DNA of 64,000 nt, from contig JAFSHK010000003.1 of assembly GCA_017440375.1 (NCBI GenBank), positions 48,626 through 112,625 of the forward strand, read 5' to 3'. Source of the stretch: Lachnospiraceae bacterium. GTDB lineage: Bacteria; Bacillota; Clostridia; Lachnospirales; Lachnospiraceae. Below are positions 48,470-57,354 of the stretch, piece after piece; position 1 is the stretch's first letter; every line of letters begins with the position of its first letter. The position numbers and the translations under genes are program-made. The notes under the pieces are model-generated. The model did no database searches, was not told where the DNA came from, and saw nothing but the letters and a program-made list of their open reading frames with translations.

Positions 48470-50158
48470 ATGGAAGATAAAAAAAGTGGACAAAATTTAT
48501 CATTAGAAGAAATAAAGAATGTTGTTGAAATCATGCAGAAATCAACAGATTCCTATTTGTATATTATGGATTTGACAGATCGGGTATATATGATTGCAGA
48601 AGAGGCCATAGAACGTTTCATGTTGGAATCTGTCAGAATTGACGATTGCTTTGAAGCACTCAAACACGTTATTCATAAAGATGATTATCAGAAAGTAATA
48701 GAAGATATCTTACGATGCGGTAGTGCAGGGAAGGGTTCTCATGCTATGGAATATCGTTGGAAGAGCAGAGATAATCAGATGGTTTGGATTGAATGTCGTG
48801 GCAATATTGTTATGACAGAAGATAATCATTGCTTGATGGTAGGCAAGGTTACAGAGATTGGTAAGAAAGCGAGAGCAGATAATGTAACCGGCCTACGTAG
48901 GGAGATACGTTTCCGTAAAGACGTGGATAAGCTGTTGACAGAAAAACCGAACACGATTAAGTATTGTATGCGTATTGGCATTGATAATTTTAAAGAAATC
49001 AATGAGAAAGATGGTACGGATGCAGGAGATAATATTTTACATGAATTAGCACACTGTATTGCAGAATCTGCGCATACAAATGTAGATATTTACAGGTTGG
49101 TAGCCGATGAATTTATGGTAGTAGATGCCTGTCAAGAGTCCGATGATGATGCAGAAACAGTTTATTTGCGGATTAAGAAGAAGGTTGCCGAGATGGTACG
49201 GAAGAAAGAGTATACCGGTTTCTACACAATATCGGCAGGCGTATTAAATCAGCAGGAAGAATTTATTGGGAAGAAGAGTGAAGATATTCTTCGCTTGACG
49301 GAGTATGCGCTTAATGAAGCAAAACGTAACGGAAGAAACCAGATGGCTGTTTTTGATAGAGCTTCTTACAATGAGTATCTGAAACGTTTGGATATCCGAA
49401 AAGCGATTCGTTTGGATATTGCAAATGGATTTCGAGGATTTCAGGTATTCTATCAGCCGATTGTAGATGCGAATACTTATAAATTGATTGGTGCGGAAGC
49501 ACTTCTTCGGTGGAAGGATGATAAGTATGGCAGTGTCTCACCGGCAGTTTTCATTCCGATTATGGAAGAAAGCGGTCTGATTATTCCGGTAGGACGATAT
49601 GTTCTTTGGGAAGCTGCCAAGACATGTAAGAAATGGAAGCAGACCATACCGGATTTTCATGTAAATGTCAACCTTTCCTATGTACAAATTCGTAAGAGTG
49701 ATTTAATGCATGACGTAGAAAGATGTATTGAGAAAGTTGGCATTGAACCGGATAGTCTTGTATTAGAGTTGACCGAAAGTGGTTATATCGAAACGGATAG
49801 CCGTATTATGGCATTATTTCAAGAGCTGAAAGCTAAGAATATCAATCTTGCGATAGACGATTTCGGAACGGGCTATTCTAATATGCGTTATCTGGAAGAT
49901 ATTGCAGCCAAAACAATTAAATTCGATCGTAGTTTTGTCATGCAGGCATTACAGAATGAATATAACTATACCGTAATCAGTCATATCATAGATATGGCAC
50001 ATAGTGTTGGCTCTACGGTGTGTATGGAAGGTATCGAGTACGAGCATGAACTTGAAAAAATGAAACAAGCTAATCCGGATATGATTCAAGGTTATTTGTT
50101 TGGTAAACCATGCTCTGTCGAAGAATTTGAAGAGAAATATCTTAAAGATTTTCTCTGA
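48470..50158 (+). CDS. PAS-GGDEF(degenerate)-EAL cyclic-di-GMP phosphodiesterase
   Basis: 562 residues, no membrane helices. A PAS-like domain (about 10-130), then a GGDEF domain whose signature reads LVADEF (Asp213, Glu214), lacking the two glycines, so cyclase activity is doubtful. The EAL domain (about 300-555) keeps EALLRW (Glu343), NVNLS, ELTES, DDFGTGYSN, KFDR, MEGIE and QGYLFGKP, as expected for an active phosphodiesterase. A strong promoter precedes it. Its 3' end overlaps the convergent LacI gene by 17 bases. Confidence 0.9.
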   Translation: MEDKKSGQNLSLEEIKNVVEIMQKSTDSYLYIMDLTDRVYMIAEEAIERFMLESVRIDDCFEALKHVIHKDDYQKVIEDILRCGSAGKGSHAMEYRWKSRDNQMVWIECRGNIVMTEDNHCLMVGKVTEIGKKARADNVTGLRREIRFRKDVDKLLTEKPNTIKYCMRIGIDNFKEINEKDGTDAGDNILHELAHCIAESAHTNVDIYRLVADEFMVVDACQESDDDAETVYLRIKKKVAEMVRKKEYTGFYTISAGVLNQQEEFIGKKSEDILRLTEYALNEAKRNGRNQMAVFDRASYNEYLKRLDIRKAIRLDIANGFRGFQVFYQPIVDANTYKLIGAEALLRWKDDKYGSVSPAVFIPIMEESGLIIPVGRYVLWEAAKTCKKWKQTIPDFHVNVNLSYVQIRKSDLMHDVERCIEKVGIEPDSLVLELTESGYIETDSRIMALFQELKAKNINLAIDDFGTGYSNMRYLEDIAAKTIKFDRSFVMQALQNEYNYTVISHIIDMAHSVGSTVCMEGIEYEHELEKMKQANPDMIQGYLFGKPCSVEEFEEKYLKDFL

Positions 50159-51158
50159 TGCGGATATCGACATCCACATAATTGTATTCTGACTGTGGGG
50201 ATTCTCCGGTAGTCAGATTTTCGAACAGAATATCAAGGGGTTTAGAACCCTGTAATAAGGGCTGTTGACAGATAGTAGCTGCAATCAGCCCTTGTTCTAT
50301 CATTTTTTTTGTTGTTTCCACCATATCATAGGTGAAAATTTTAATATCATATTGTCTGCCGGATGCGACAACAGCCCGACAGCCACCGTATACACCACCG
50401 GCAGCAAAGTAAAGCGCGTTAATTTCAGGATGTTCTTTTAACAGTCTGCTTGTCATTTCATAACTTTCAAAATCATCATCCTGATTCATAATGGTGGAGG
50501 AAATATGTAAGTTTTCGTAATTCTTAAGTATGCTTTTGAAACCTGCGATACGCTCGGTATGACATAGAATGTCCGGGGAACCGGAAACAATACCAATATA
50601 AATCTGACCGGAGGTCATAAGGCGCATAAGACCGGCAGCTGTCTGACCGGAACGGTAATAATTGCTGCCTACATAAGCAAGGCGTTTCGAATTTTCAATA
50701 TCTGTATTCAAAGTAACTACCGGAATGTTTTTTTCATAAAGTTCATCGATTTTACGGCGGATAGCCTTATCGTTATAAGGAGAGAGAGCCAGTCCGTTGA
50801 TGTTTTCGGCGATTAGTTCATCAATGGCAGAGAGTTGTTCTTCCAGACTGTATTCGGTCTGTCTGATAAGAACAGTACAGTTATAGCTCTCTAATTCAAC
50901 AGCTTTCTCCGCAATACCGCGTAATACATCATCATAGAATGGATTGTTTAGGCCAAGCAGTACAACACCGATTTTCAATTTGCGTTTTTGGGCAGCAAGA
51001 ACAATACCGGCTTTGTTTGGTTTGTAGTCCAGCGCTTGTGCAATTTCCCATATCTTCTCTTCGGTTTGTGGATTAACAGAACCACGATGGTTGAGAACGC
51101 GGTCTACGGTGCCGCGGGATACCCCTGCAAGTGTTGCAATTTCCTTGATTGTTGCCAT
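50142..51158 (-). CDS. LacI family transcriptional regulator
   Basis: 338 residues from the ATG at 51158, preceded by AGGAG; the upstream ATG at 51209 has none. An N-terminal LacI helix-turn-helix (TIKEIATLAGVSRGTVDRVLN) and a periplasmic-binding-protein-like sugar domain (KIGVVLLGLNNPFYDDVLRG onward) are clear. It is divergent from the xylulokinase operon, and two GT-GA-AC palindromes lie in the gap, so it very likely controls that operon in response to a sugar. The last 17 bases overlap the end of the EAL gene on the other strand. Confidence 0.92.
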   Translation of the reverse strand: MATIKEIATLAGVSRGTVDRVLNHRGSVNPQTEEKIWEIAQALDYKPNKAGIVLAAQKRKLKIGVVLLGLNNPFYDDVLRGIAEKAVELESYNCTVLIRQTEYSLEEQLSAIDELIAENINGLALSPYNDKAIRRKIDELYEKNIPVVTLNTDIENSKRLAYVGSNYYRSGQTAAGLMRLMTSGQIYIGIVSGSPDILCHTERIAGFKSILKNYENLHISSTIMNQDDDFESYEMTSRLLKEHPEINALYFAAGGVYGGCRAVVASGRQYDIKIFTYDMVETTKKMIEQGLIAATICQQPLLQGSKPLDILFENLTTGESPQSEYNYVDVDIRIRENL

Positions 51159-51190
51159 AAAAATCTCCTGATGATGAATGTTTTTCTTAT

Positions 51191-51202
51191 ACTGTGAACA
51201 GT
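51191..51202. promoter_or_regulatory. Candidate LacI operator 1
   Basis: ACTGT-GA-ACAGT is a palindrome about 30 bases before the LacI start; a shorter related one (CGT-GA-ACG) is at 51273-51280 near the xylulokinase promoter. Confidence 0.5.
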
Positions 51203-51267
51203 GTTTCAAATCAATATATATTCTCTATAAAAGTACCATAAGCAGACCTTCAAGTCAAATGAAAAAT

Positions 51268-51296
51268 GTGACCGTGAACGTATAAGGAAATAATAT
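51268..51296 (+). promoter_or_regulatory. Candidate promoter of the xylulokinase operon with operator 2
   Basis: GTGACC (51268-51273), 17-base spacer, TAATAT (51291-51296). The CGTGAACG palindrome (51273-51280) sits in the spacer. A leader of about 150 bases follows, with no RNA structure I can support. Confidence 0.42.
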
Positions 51297-51454
51297 TGTA
51301 AATATGAACAAAAAACAAGACCTTGTTATATGTTATGAGCCTCATAATTTGTACATTTTTCCAAAAATAAAGAGAGGGGTTGATTTTCCTTTTGAAAAGG
51401 ATTATTATGAAATAAACGTGCACGAGCACGCAACAAAAATTTGGGAGGTTTGTG

Positions 51455-52924
51455 ATGCTGTATATAGGTGTAGATTTAGGAACATCCGCAGTGAAATTAC
51501 TTCTGATGGATGGAGAAGGTAAGATTTTAAATATTGTTTCCAAAGAATATCCGTTATATTTTCCACATCCGGGTTGGTCTGAACAGAAACCGGAGGATTG
51601 GTATGAACAGACAATGGCAGGTATCGAGGAACTAATTAAAGATGCGGATAAGAGTCAGGTTGCAGGTATCAGTTTTGGCGGACAGATGCATGGTCTTGTT
51701 ATTTTAGACGAGAATGATGAAGTAATCCGTCCGGCGATTCTGTGGAATGACGGAAGAACCTATGAAGAATGTGATTATTTAAATAATGTTATCGGGAAAG
51801 AGAAGCTTTCTGAGTATACGGCAAACATTTCCTTTACCGGATTTACTGCACCTAAGATTTTATGGGTGAAGAACAAAGAGCCGGAAAACTTTGCAAGAAT
51901 TAAGAAAATTATGCTTCCAAAGGATTATATTGCATACAAGTTATCTGGTGTTCACTGCACCGATGTATCCGATGCTTCCGGTATGTTAGTATTTGATGTT
52001 AAGAATCGTTGCTGGTCGAAAGAAATGTGCGATATTTGTGGTATTACAGAAGACCAGTTAGCTAAGATTTATGAAAGTTATGAGACGGTAGGCTGTGTAC
52101 TGCCTGAGATTGCACAGAAGCTGGGTATTCCGGAGAATGTGAAGGTGGTAGCAGGTGCCGGTGACAATGCGGCAGCAGCCGTAGGAACCGGTACGGTTGG
52201 AGACGGCATGTGTAACATTTCGCTTGGTACAAGTGGAACGATTTTTATTTCTTCCAATAAATTCGGAGTGGATAAATACAATGCGCTGCACGCATTTGCT
52301 CATGCAGACGGACATTATCATTTGATGGGCTGTATGTTAAGCGCAGCATCCTGTAACAAATGGTGGATGGATGAAATCATTGGAACCAAGGATTACGCAG
52401 CAGAGCAGAAAGAAATTGAGAAGCTTGGTGAAAATCATGTATATTTCCTGCCTTATCTGATGGGAGAGCGTTCTCCACATAACAATCCGAATGCCAGAGG
52501 TACTTTTATCGGTATGACAATGGATACCACAAGAGCAGATATGACTCAGGCGGTTTTGGAAGGTGTAGCATTTGCACTTCGTGATTCCTTTGAGGTAGCG
52601 AAATCGCTTGGCATTAAGATTGAAAGAACCAAAATCTGTGGTGGCGGTGCGAAGAGTCCGCTTTGGAAAAAGATGATCGCAAACATTTTAAATGTTAAAG
52701 TAGATGTCATTGAAAGCGAAGAAGGTCCTGCAATGGGCGGTGCAATGCTTGCAGCAGTTGCATGTGGTGAATATGCAAATGTTGAAGAAGCGGCTGCGAA
52801 GATTGTTAAGGTTGTAGATACGGTAGAACCGGAAGAAGAACTGGTTGCAAAATACGAAGCTCGTTATCAGCAGTTCAAAGAGATTTATCCGGCTTGTAAA
52901 GAGCTTTTTGATAAGATTCAGTAA
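51455..52924 (+). CDS. xylB: Xylulokinase
   Basis: 489 residues from the ATG at 51455, six bases after GGGAGG. FGGY kinase family: YIGVDLGTSAVKLLL at the N-terminus, SFGGQMHGLV and ILWNDGRT typical of xylulokinases, GAGDNAAAAVGTG, LGTSGT, ERSPHNNPNARGTFIG, and the ATP-binding CGGGAKSPLW. It phosphorylates xylulose to xylulose-5-phosphate for the pentose phosphate pathway. The genes downstream suggest that the ketose comes from an unusual isomerase rather than XylA. Confidence 0.93.
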   Translation: MLYIGVDLGTSAVKLLLMDGEGKILNIVSKEYPLYFPHPGWSEQKPEDWYEQTMAGIEELIKDADKSQVAGISFGGQMHGLVILDENDEVIRPAILWNDGRTYEECDYLNNVIGKEKLSEYTANISFTGFTAPKILWVKNKEPENFARIKKIMLPKDYIAYKLSGVHCTDVSDASGMLVFDVKNRCWSKEMCDICGITEDQLAKIYESYETVGCVLPEIAQKLGIPENVKVVAGAGDNAAAAVGTGTVGDGMCNISLGTSGTIFISSNKFGVDKYNALHAFAHADGHYHLMGCMLSAASCNKWWMDEIIGTKDYAAEQKEIEKLGENHVYFLPYLMGERSPHNNPNARGTFIGMTMDTTRADMTQAVLEGVAFALRDSFEVAKSLGIKIERTKICGGGAKSPLWKKMIANILNVKVDVIESEEGPAMGGAMLAAVACGEYANVEEAAAKIVKVVDTVEPEEELVAKYEARYQQFKEIYPACKELFDKIQ

Positions 52925-52957
52925 TTGTGTAAAGGCTAAGGAAAGGAGATTGGACTA

Positions 52958-53581
52958 ATGGAAATTAAGAAAATTACAGATGCTGCATTTCGCAAATACG
53001 GCAGGGTAGTACAAGAAATTGACTTTAGCGAGTTAGTAGAAGTGCTTAAAAAAGAAACACCACTGCCAGAGGGGGTTGCCTATGAGCCATCCATTGAGGT
53101 ATTAGAAGCAACCAAAGCGGCAAAAGAATTGAAGAGAAGAACTTATGGAGAACTCCCGATTCAGGTAGGCTATTGTAACGGGCATAATTATAAACTGAAT
53201 GCAGTCGAGTATCATAGAAGTTCGGAAATCAATGTAGCGGCTACCGATGCAGTTCTTCTTGTAGGTATGCAGCAGGATATTACAGATGATTTTACCTATG
53301 ATACATCTTTAATGGAAGCATTTTTTGTACCGGCGGGAACCGCAGTTGAAATATATGGAACAACACTTCATTATGCACCATGCAGTGCAAATGATGATGG
53401 TTTCAAAGTAGGTATTGTTTTACCGGCAGGCACGAATTATCCGTTAGAAGAAGGCCATGAAGGATGGGAAGATTCCTTAATTACAGCCAAGAACAAATGG
53501 CTGATTGGTCATGAAGAGGGTGGACTGGATGATGGTGCACACATCGGATTGATTGGCAAAAATTTGGATATTAGAGAGTAG
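52958..53581 (+). CDS. DUF4867 family protein
   Basis: 207 residues, no signal peptide. I recognise it as the DUF4867 family; the pattern of short beta-strands with EVLEATKAAKELKRRTYGELPIQVGYCNGHN, FFVPAGTAVEIYGTTLHYAPC suggests a cupin-like barrel, and His/Glu residues (YHRSSEINVA, HYAPC) could bind metal. It lies between xylulokinase and a fucose-isomerase-like gene with good ribosome sites on both sides, so a role in the same sugar route, perhaps as epimerase, is likely but unproven. Confidence 0.75.
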   Translation: MEIKKITDAAFRKYGRVVQEIDFSELVEVLKKETPLPEGVAYEPSIEVLEATKAAKELKRRTYGELPIQVGYCNGHNYKLNAVEYHRSSEINVAATDAVLLVGMQQDITDDFTYDTSLMEAFFVPAGTAVEIYGTTLHYAPCSANDDGFKVGIVLPAGTNYPLEEGHEGWEDSLITAKNKWLIGHEEGGLDDGAHIGLIGKNLDIRE

Positions 53582-53652
53582 GTAAATAAAGTAAGAGAGC
53601 ATAAAAAGGAACAATTACCGGTGGACCCGGTTAAAAAGGAGGATACAATTAT

Positions 53653-55137
53653 ATGAACAATTTACCAAAAGTTAAAATCGGTATTGTAGCAGTTAGCCGT
53701 GACTGCTTCCCAGCATCGTTAGCAGTAAACAGAAGAAAAGCTTTAGTAGAAGCTTACAAGAAAACTTATGATGCATCTGACATCTATGAATGTCCTATTT
53801 GTATTATCGAGAGCGAAATCGATATGGTGAATGCATTAAAAGACATCAAAGACAATGGATGTAATGCACTTTGTGTATATCTTGGAAACTTCGGTCCTGA
53901 AATTTCTGAGACATTGCTTGCAAAACATTTCGATGGTCCTAAGATGTTCGTAGCTGCAGCAGAAGAATCTCAGAATGATTTGATTCAAGGACGTGGTGAT
54001 GCATACTGTGGTATGTTAAATGCAAGCTATAACTTAAAGCTTCGTAATGTGAAAGCATATATTCCGGAATATCCGGTAGGTGATGCTGATGATTGTGCAA
54101 AAATGATTAACGAGTTCGTTCCGATTGCGCGTGCTATCGCTGCACTTTCCAGCTTAAAGATTATTTCTTTCGGACCTCGTCCGCTTAACTTCTTAGCTTG
54201 TAATGCGCCAATCAAACAGCTTTACAACTTAGGTGTTGAAATTGAAGAGAACTCCGAACTTGATTTGTTCGAAGCATTTAAGAAACATGAAAACGATCCT
54301 CGTATTCCGGATGTTGTGAAAGATATGGAAGCAGAGCTTGGTGATGGAAACAACAAACCGGAAGTTTTACCAAAACTTGCACAGTATGAATTGACATTGC
54401 TCGATTGGGTAGAAGAACATAAAGGTTATAGAGAATATGTTGCAATTGCAGGAAAATGCTGGCCGGCATTCCAGACTCAGTTTGGATTCGTTCCTTGCTA
54501 CGTTAACAGCCGTTTAACAGGAAGAGGTATTCCGGTATCTTGTGAGGTAGATATTTATGGATGCTTAAGTGAGTTCATTGGTCAGGCAGTAAGTGATGAT
54601 ATCGTTACATTGCTTGATATCAACAACTCTGTACCGAAGGATATGTACAAAGAATCTATCGAAGGAAAATTCGATTACAAGTTTACAGATACTTTCATGG
54701 GCTTCCACTGTGGAAACACTTGTTCCAAGAAATTATCCAAACACAGCATGGAGTACCAGATGATTATGGCAAGAAACTTGCCGGAAGAAGTAACACAGGG
54801 TACTTTGGAAGGTGATATCATTCCTGGAAACATCACATTCTATCGTTTACAGAGTACAGCAGACAATATTCTGCGTGCATATGTGGCAGAAGGTGAAGTT
54901 CTTCCGGTAGCAACCAAATCCTTCGGTGGTATCGGTGTATTCGCTATTCCTGAAATGGGAAGATTCTATCGTCACGTATTAATTGAGAAGAATTATCCTC
55001 ACCACGGAGCAGTTGCTTTCGGACACTATGGAAAAGCGCTCTTTGAAGTATTTAAATACATCGGCGTAGATGTAAGTGAAATCGGTTACAATCAGCCAAA
55101 GAGTGTTCCTTATCCAACAGAAAATCCTTTTGCATAA
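53653..55137 (+). CDS. L-fucose/L-arabinose isomerase family protein
   Basis: 494 residues. The sequence follows the L-fucose isomerase-like fold: an N-terminal Rossmann-like part (KVKIGIVAVSRDCFPASLA), a middle part with CPICIIESEIDMVNALKDIKDNGCNALCVYLGNFGPE, then TGRGIPVSCEVDIYG and a C-terminal His-rich part (FHCGNTCSKKL, PHHGAVAFGH). Family members interconvert aldose and ketose with a divalent metal. With xylulokinase upstream, its product is presumably a ketopentose that XylB accepts. AAAGGAGG precedes the ATG; a short ACCGG/CCGGT hairpin sits in the gap. Exact sugar unknown. Confidence 0.82.
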   Translation: MNNLPKVKIGIVAVSRDCFPASLAVNRRKALVEAYKKTYDASDIYECPICIIESEIDMVNALKDIKDNGCNALCVYLGNFGPEISETLLAKHFDGPKMFVAAAEESQNDLIQGRGDAYCGMLNASYNLKLRNVKAYIPEYPVGDADDCAKMINEFVPIARAIAALSSLKIISFGPRPLNFLACNAPIKQLYNLGVEIEENSELDLFEAFKKHENDPRIPDVVKDMEAELGDGNNKPEVLPKLAQYELTLLDWVEEHKGYREYVAIAGKCWPAFQTQFGFVPCYVNSRLTGRGIPVSCEVDIYGCLSEFIGQAVSDDIVTLLDINNSVPKDMYKESIEGKFDYKFTDTFMGFHCGNTCSKKLSKHSMEYQMIMARNLPEEVTQGTLEGDIIPGNITFYRLQSTADNILRAYVAEGEVLPVATKSFGGIGVFAIPEMGRFYRHVLIEKNYPHHGAVAFGHYGKALFEVFKYIGVDVSEIGYNQPKSVPYPTENPFA

Positions 55138-55176
55138 TGCGTTTGTTTTGATATAAGATTCATATAAGAAAAAATG

Positions 55177-55209
55177 AAACCCCGGAAGTTGAACTTTCGG
55201 GGTTTTCGT
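55177..55209 (+). terminator. Intrinsic terminator of the xylulokinase operon
   Basis: The 14-bp stem AAACCCCGGAAGTT against AACTTTCGGGGTTT, with one G-U, is followed by a T-stretch. Confidence 0.85.
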
Positions 55210-55267
55210 GTGTATATCATGTTTGGTATATTGTGTAACTTAGAAGCGTATGTGCTCATAAAAATAT

Positions 55268-55981
55268 TTACGTCACACTGTTAAGCGTAGAATTTTCAGT
55301 ATTTACCTGAGAATAGGTTCCGTTACTAGTATAGGTTTTGGCAGTAATGGAATCACCGCCGTTTGCATAACGATAAATCTGACTTGCCTTGGAAGATACT
55401 TTGTCTGTAAAAGAACCCATACCGGAGAAGACATTTTTCACTGTTGAAATATCTGCCTTTTTAAAAATATCTTCATTCAAGGATAAGGTACGGTCAGCAT
55501 TTAATGTAATACCTACGGATGATAACAACTTGTAATTGGCATAAGATGTATCATACAACCAGTTTGCCTGTTTGCGCACATTGCTGATGTCGCTGTCGGT
55601 TGCATTTTTCATCATAGAATTATAATCTTTTACGAAAGAAGAAACATTTTCGTATAAGGCATCTTTATTTTCTTCGCTGAATTTGGCTTTGCTTAACTTC
55701 TCAGCACTTTTATATGCAGCGTTTGCTGAAGTTGCACTGAGCGTATCTTTTTTCTCAGAATTGGTTTTACCGGAGGAAGTGGTTTCCTCTGTTTCAGTCT
55801 GCTTCTGATAGTAAGCTTTCATCATTTTGCCATAGCTTCCGTTTTTGATAGAAGCATAGTCTGTTAAAAGAGTAGAAGTTCCCAACAAATCAGAAGAGCC
55901 TGAAGAAGCAGTGCTTGAACTTAATAAACTGGAATATACATCTCCCTGGCCGGAACTTAATCCTGTTAAACTAATTGCCAT
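55268..55981 (-). CDS. Orphan protein resembling the C-terminus of flagellar cap FliD
   Basis: 237 residues from the ATG at 55981, preceded by AAAGGAG; an upstream start at 56038 is less likely. Ser/Thr/Lys-rich, no signal peptide, no cysteine. Residues about 110-225 (SFVKDYNSMM, LLSSVGITLNADRTLSLNEDIFKKADISTVKNVF) read like the C-terminal part of FliD (hook-associated protein 2), where LGI and D-G-T-L-x-L-D-E followed by V-K-x-L-F recurs. The hook and D2/D3 parts of FliD are missing. No flagellar gene is nearby. It may be a secreted or assembly protein; function unknown. Confidence 0.5.
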   Translation of the reverse strand: MAISLTGLSSGQGDVYSSLLSSSTASSGSSDLLGTSTLLTDYASIKNGSYGKMMKAYYQKQTETEETTSSGKTNSEKKDTLSATSANAAYKSAEKLSKAKFSEENKDALYENVSSFVKDYNSMMKNATDSDISNVRKQANWLYDTSYANYKLLSSVGITLNADRTLSLNEDIFKKADISTVKNVFSGMGSFTDKVSSKASQIYRYANGGDSITAKTYTSNGTYSQVNTENSTLNSVT

Positions 55982-56127
55982 AATAATCACTCCTTTGACT
56001 TTAATTTGTTCGACGTCCATGTCTTGTTTCCAAATCATTCCTACATATATTATCTCGGTTTTTTATAGGATTTGTAAAGGGGTAAATAGAAAAATTATGT
56101 ACTTTTTATGTTTTTTGTATGAGTATT

Positions 56128-57177
56128 TTAATCTAATTTTAAATCATTTTCCTTAATCCAGCCAATCTTTCGAAGCAAATTACCCACAAGAAGACTAATA
56201 ACAGCCGGAAGTACAAAGCTGATTAGAATAAGCCCAATCCAATCGAATGCGGTAATACTTGTTTTCATGCCTGCGGCAATATCATTGACCCATCCCGAAT
56301 AAACACCAATCTGACCTACTAGACCACAAGTACCCATACCGGAAGAAACAGGAGTGCCATTCATCTGCAATTTGAAAACACAAGTAGCAAGTGGACCGGT
56401 AATAGCAGATGCTACAATTGGTGGAATCCAGATTTTTGGATTTTTTACAATATTACCCATCTGCAACATGGAAGTACCAAGTCCCTGAGAAATCAAACCG
56501 CCCCATTTGTTTTCTTTAAAACTCATCACAGCAAAACCGATCATATTAGCGCAGCATCCTGCAACGGCAGCACCGCCTGCAAGTCCTGTCAAGGATAAGG
56601 CAGCACAGATAGCGGCAGAAGAGATTGGCAGTGTCAAAGCGATACCTACCACAACGGAAACCAATATACCCATTAAGAACGGTTGTAAGTCAGTTGCCCA
56701 CATAATCAGTTGTCCTACAGAGCTTGCAGCACTGCCGATTGCAGGAGCAAGCAAAGAAGAAAGAGCAACACCAATGAAAATAGTAACAAAGGGAGTGACC
56801 AGAATATCGATTTTAGTCTCTTTGGAAACTAATTTACCACATTCTGCAGCTAAAATAGCAATGACCAAAACGGCTAGAGGACCACCTGCACCACCTAGTT
56901 CATTGGCAGCACCACCCACGGCAATCAAAGAAAAGAGTACCAATGGTGGAGCTTGCAAGGAATAACCAATAGCAATCGCCATGGCAGGACCGGCAACTGC
57001 GGTTGCATATGTACCGACGGTAACCAGATATTCTAAGCCGACTTGTTGACCAAGCGTTTTGATAATCGTACCGATTAACAGGGAGCAGAAAAGTCCCTGT
57101 GCCATAGCACCCAGACAATCTACACCATATCGTTTTAAAGAGAAAACAATATTTTTACGTTTCAAAAATTCTTTCAT
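56128..57177 (-). CDS. PTS EIIC-type membrane transporter (PTS_EIIC_2 family)
   Basis: 349 residues with about nine to ten hydrophobic helices rich in Gly and Ala. The sequence (YSLQAPPLVLFSLIAVGGAANELGGAGGP, LPISSAAICAALSLTGLAGGAAVAGCCANMIG, NGTPVSSGMGTCGLVGQIG) matches the PTS_EIIC_2 family of putative sugar-PTS IIC-like permeases. No IIA or IIB gene is adjacent, so PTS phosphorylation is unproven and a non-PTS transport role is possible. It has its own promoter. Confidence 0.82.
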   Translation of the reverse strand: MKEFLKRKNIVFSLKRYGVDCLGAMAQGLFCSLLIGTIIKTLGQQVGLEYLVTVGTYATAVAGPAMAIAIGYSLQAPPLVLFSLIAVGGAANELGGAGGPLAVLVIAILAAECGKLVSKETKIDILVTPFVTIFIGVALSSLLAPAIGSAASSVGQLIMWATDLQPFLMGILVSVVVGIALTLPISSAAICAALSLTGLAGGAAVAGCCANMIGFAVMSFKENKWGGLISQGLGTSMLQMGNIVKNPKIWIPPIVASAITGPLATCVFKLQMNGTPVSSGMGTCGLVGQIGVYSGWVNDIAAGMKTSITAFDWIGLILISFVLPAVISLLVGNLLRKIGWIKENDLKLD

Positions 57178-57224
57178 GCTTTAATTCCTCATTTCTTTTT
57201 GTATTTGATACTGTCAATGCAACT

Positions 57225-57244
57225 GTCTTGTCAGATGTCAAGAC
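57225..57244. promoter_or_regulatory. Inverted repeat in the leader of the EIIC-type gene
   Basis: GTCTTG-8-CAAGAC, with an additional partly symmetric TGTCA core, lies just downstream of the minus-strand promoter; a likely repressor site. Confidence 0.45.
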
Positions 57245-57246
57245 AT

Positions 57247-57274
57247 ATTGTAAAGCAATTATACGAGAAGTCAA
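57247..57274 (-). promoter_or_regulatory. Promoter of the EIIC-type gene
   Basis: On the minus strand TTGACT (57274-57269), 16-base spacer, TACAAT (57252-57247), 70 bases before the ATG. Confidence 0.55.
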
Positions 57275-57354
57275 GAAGAAATTCTTGAAAGAATAGAAAA
57301 GAATAGAAAAAAACGACATATACTTTAATAATTGATTTGATAAAGGTGATTTCC

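Noticed and set aside
51304-51522. A 72-codon plus-strand reading frame in the xylulokinase leader
   Set aside because: No ribosome site before its ATG, and it overlaps the xylulokinase start in another frame; composition does not look like a conserved protein.
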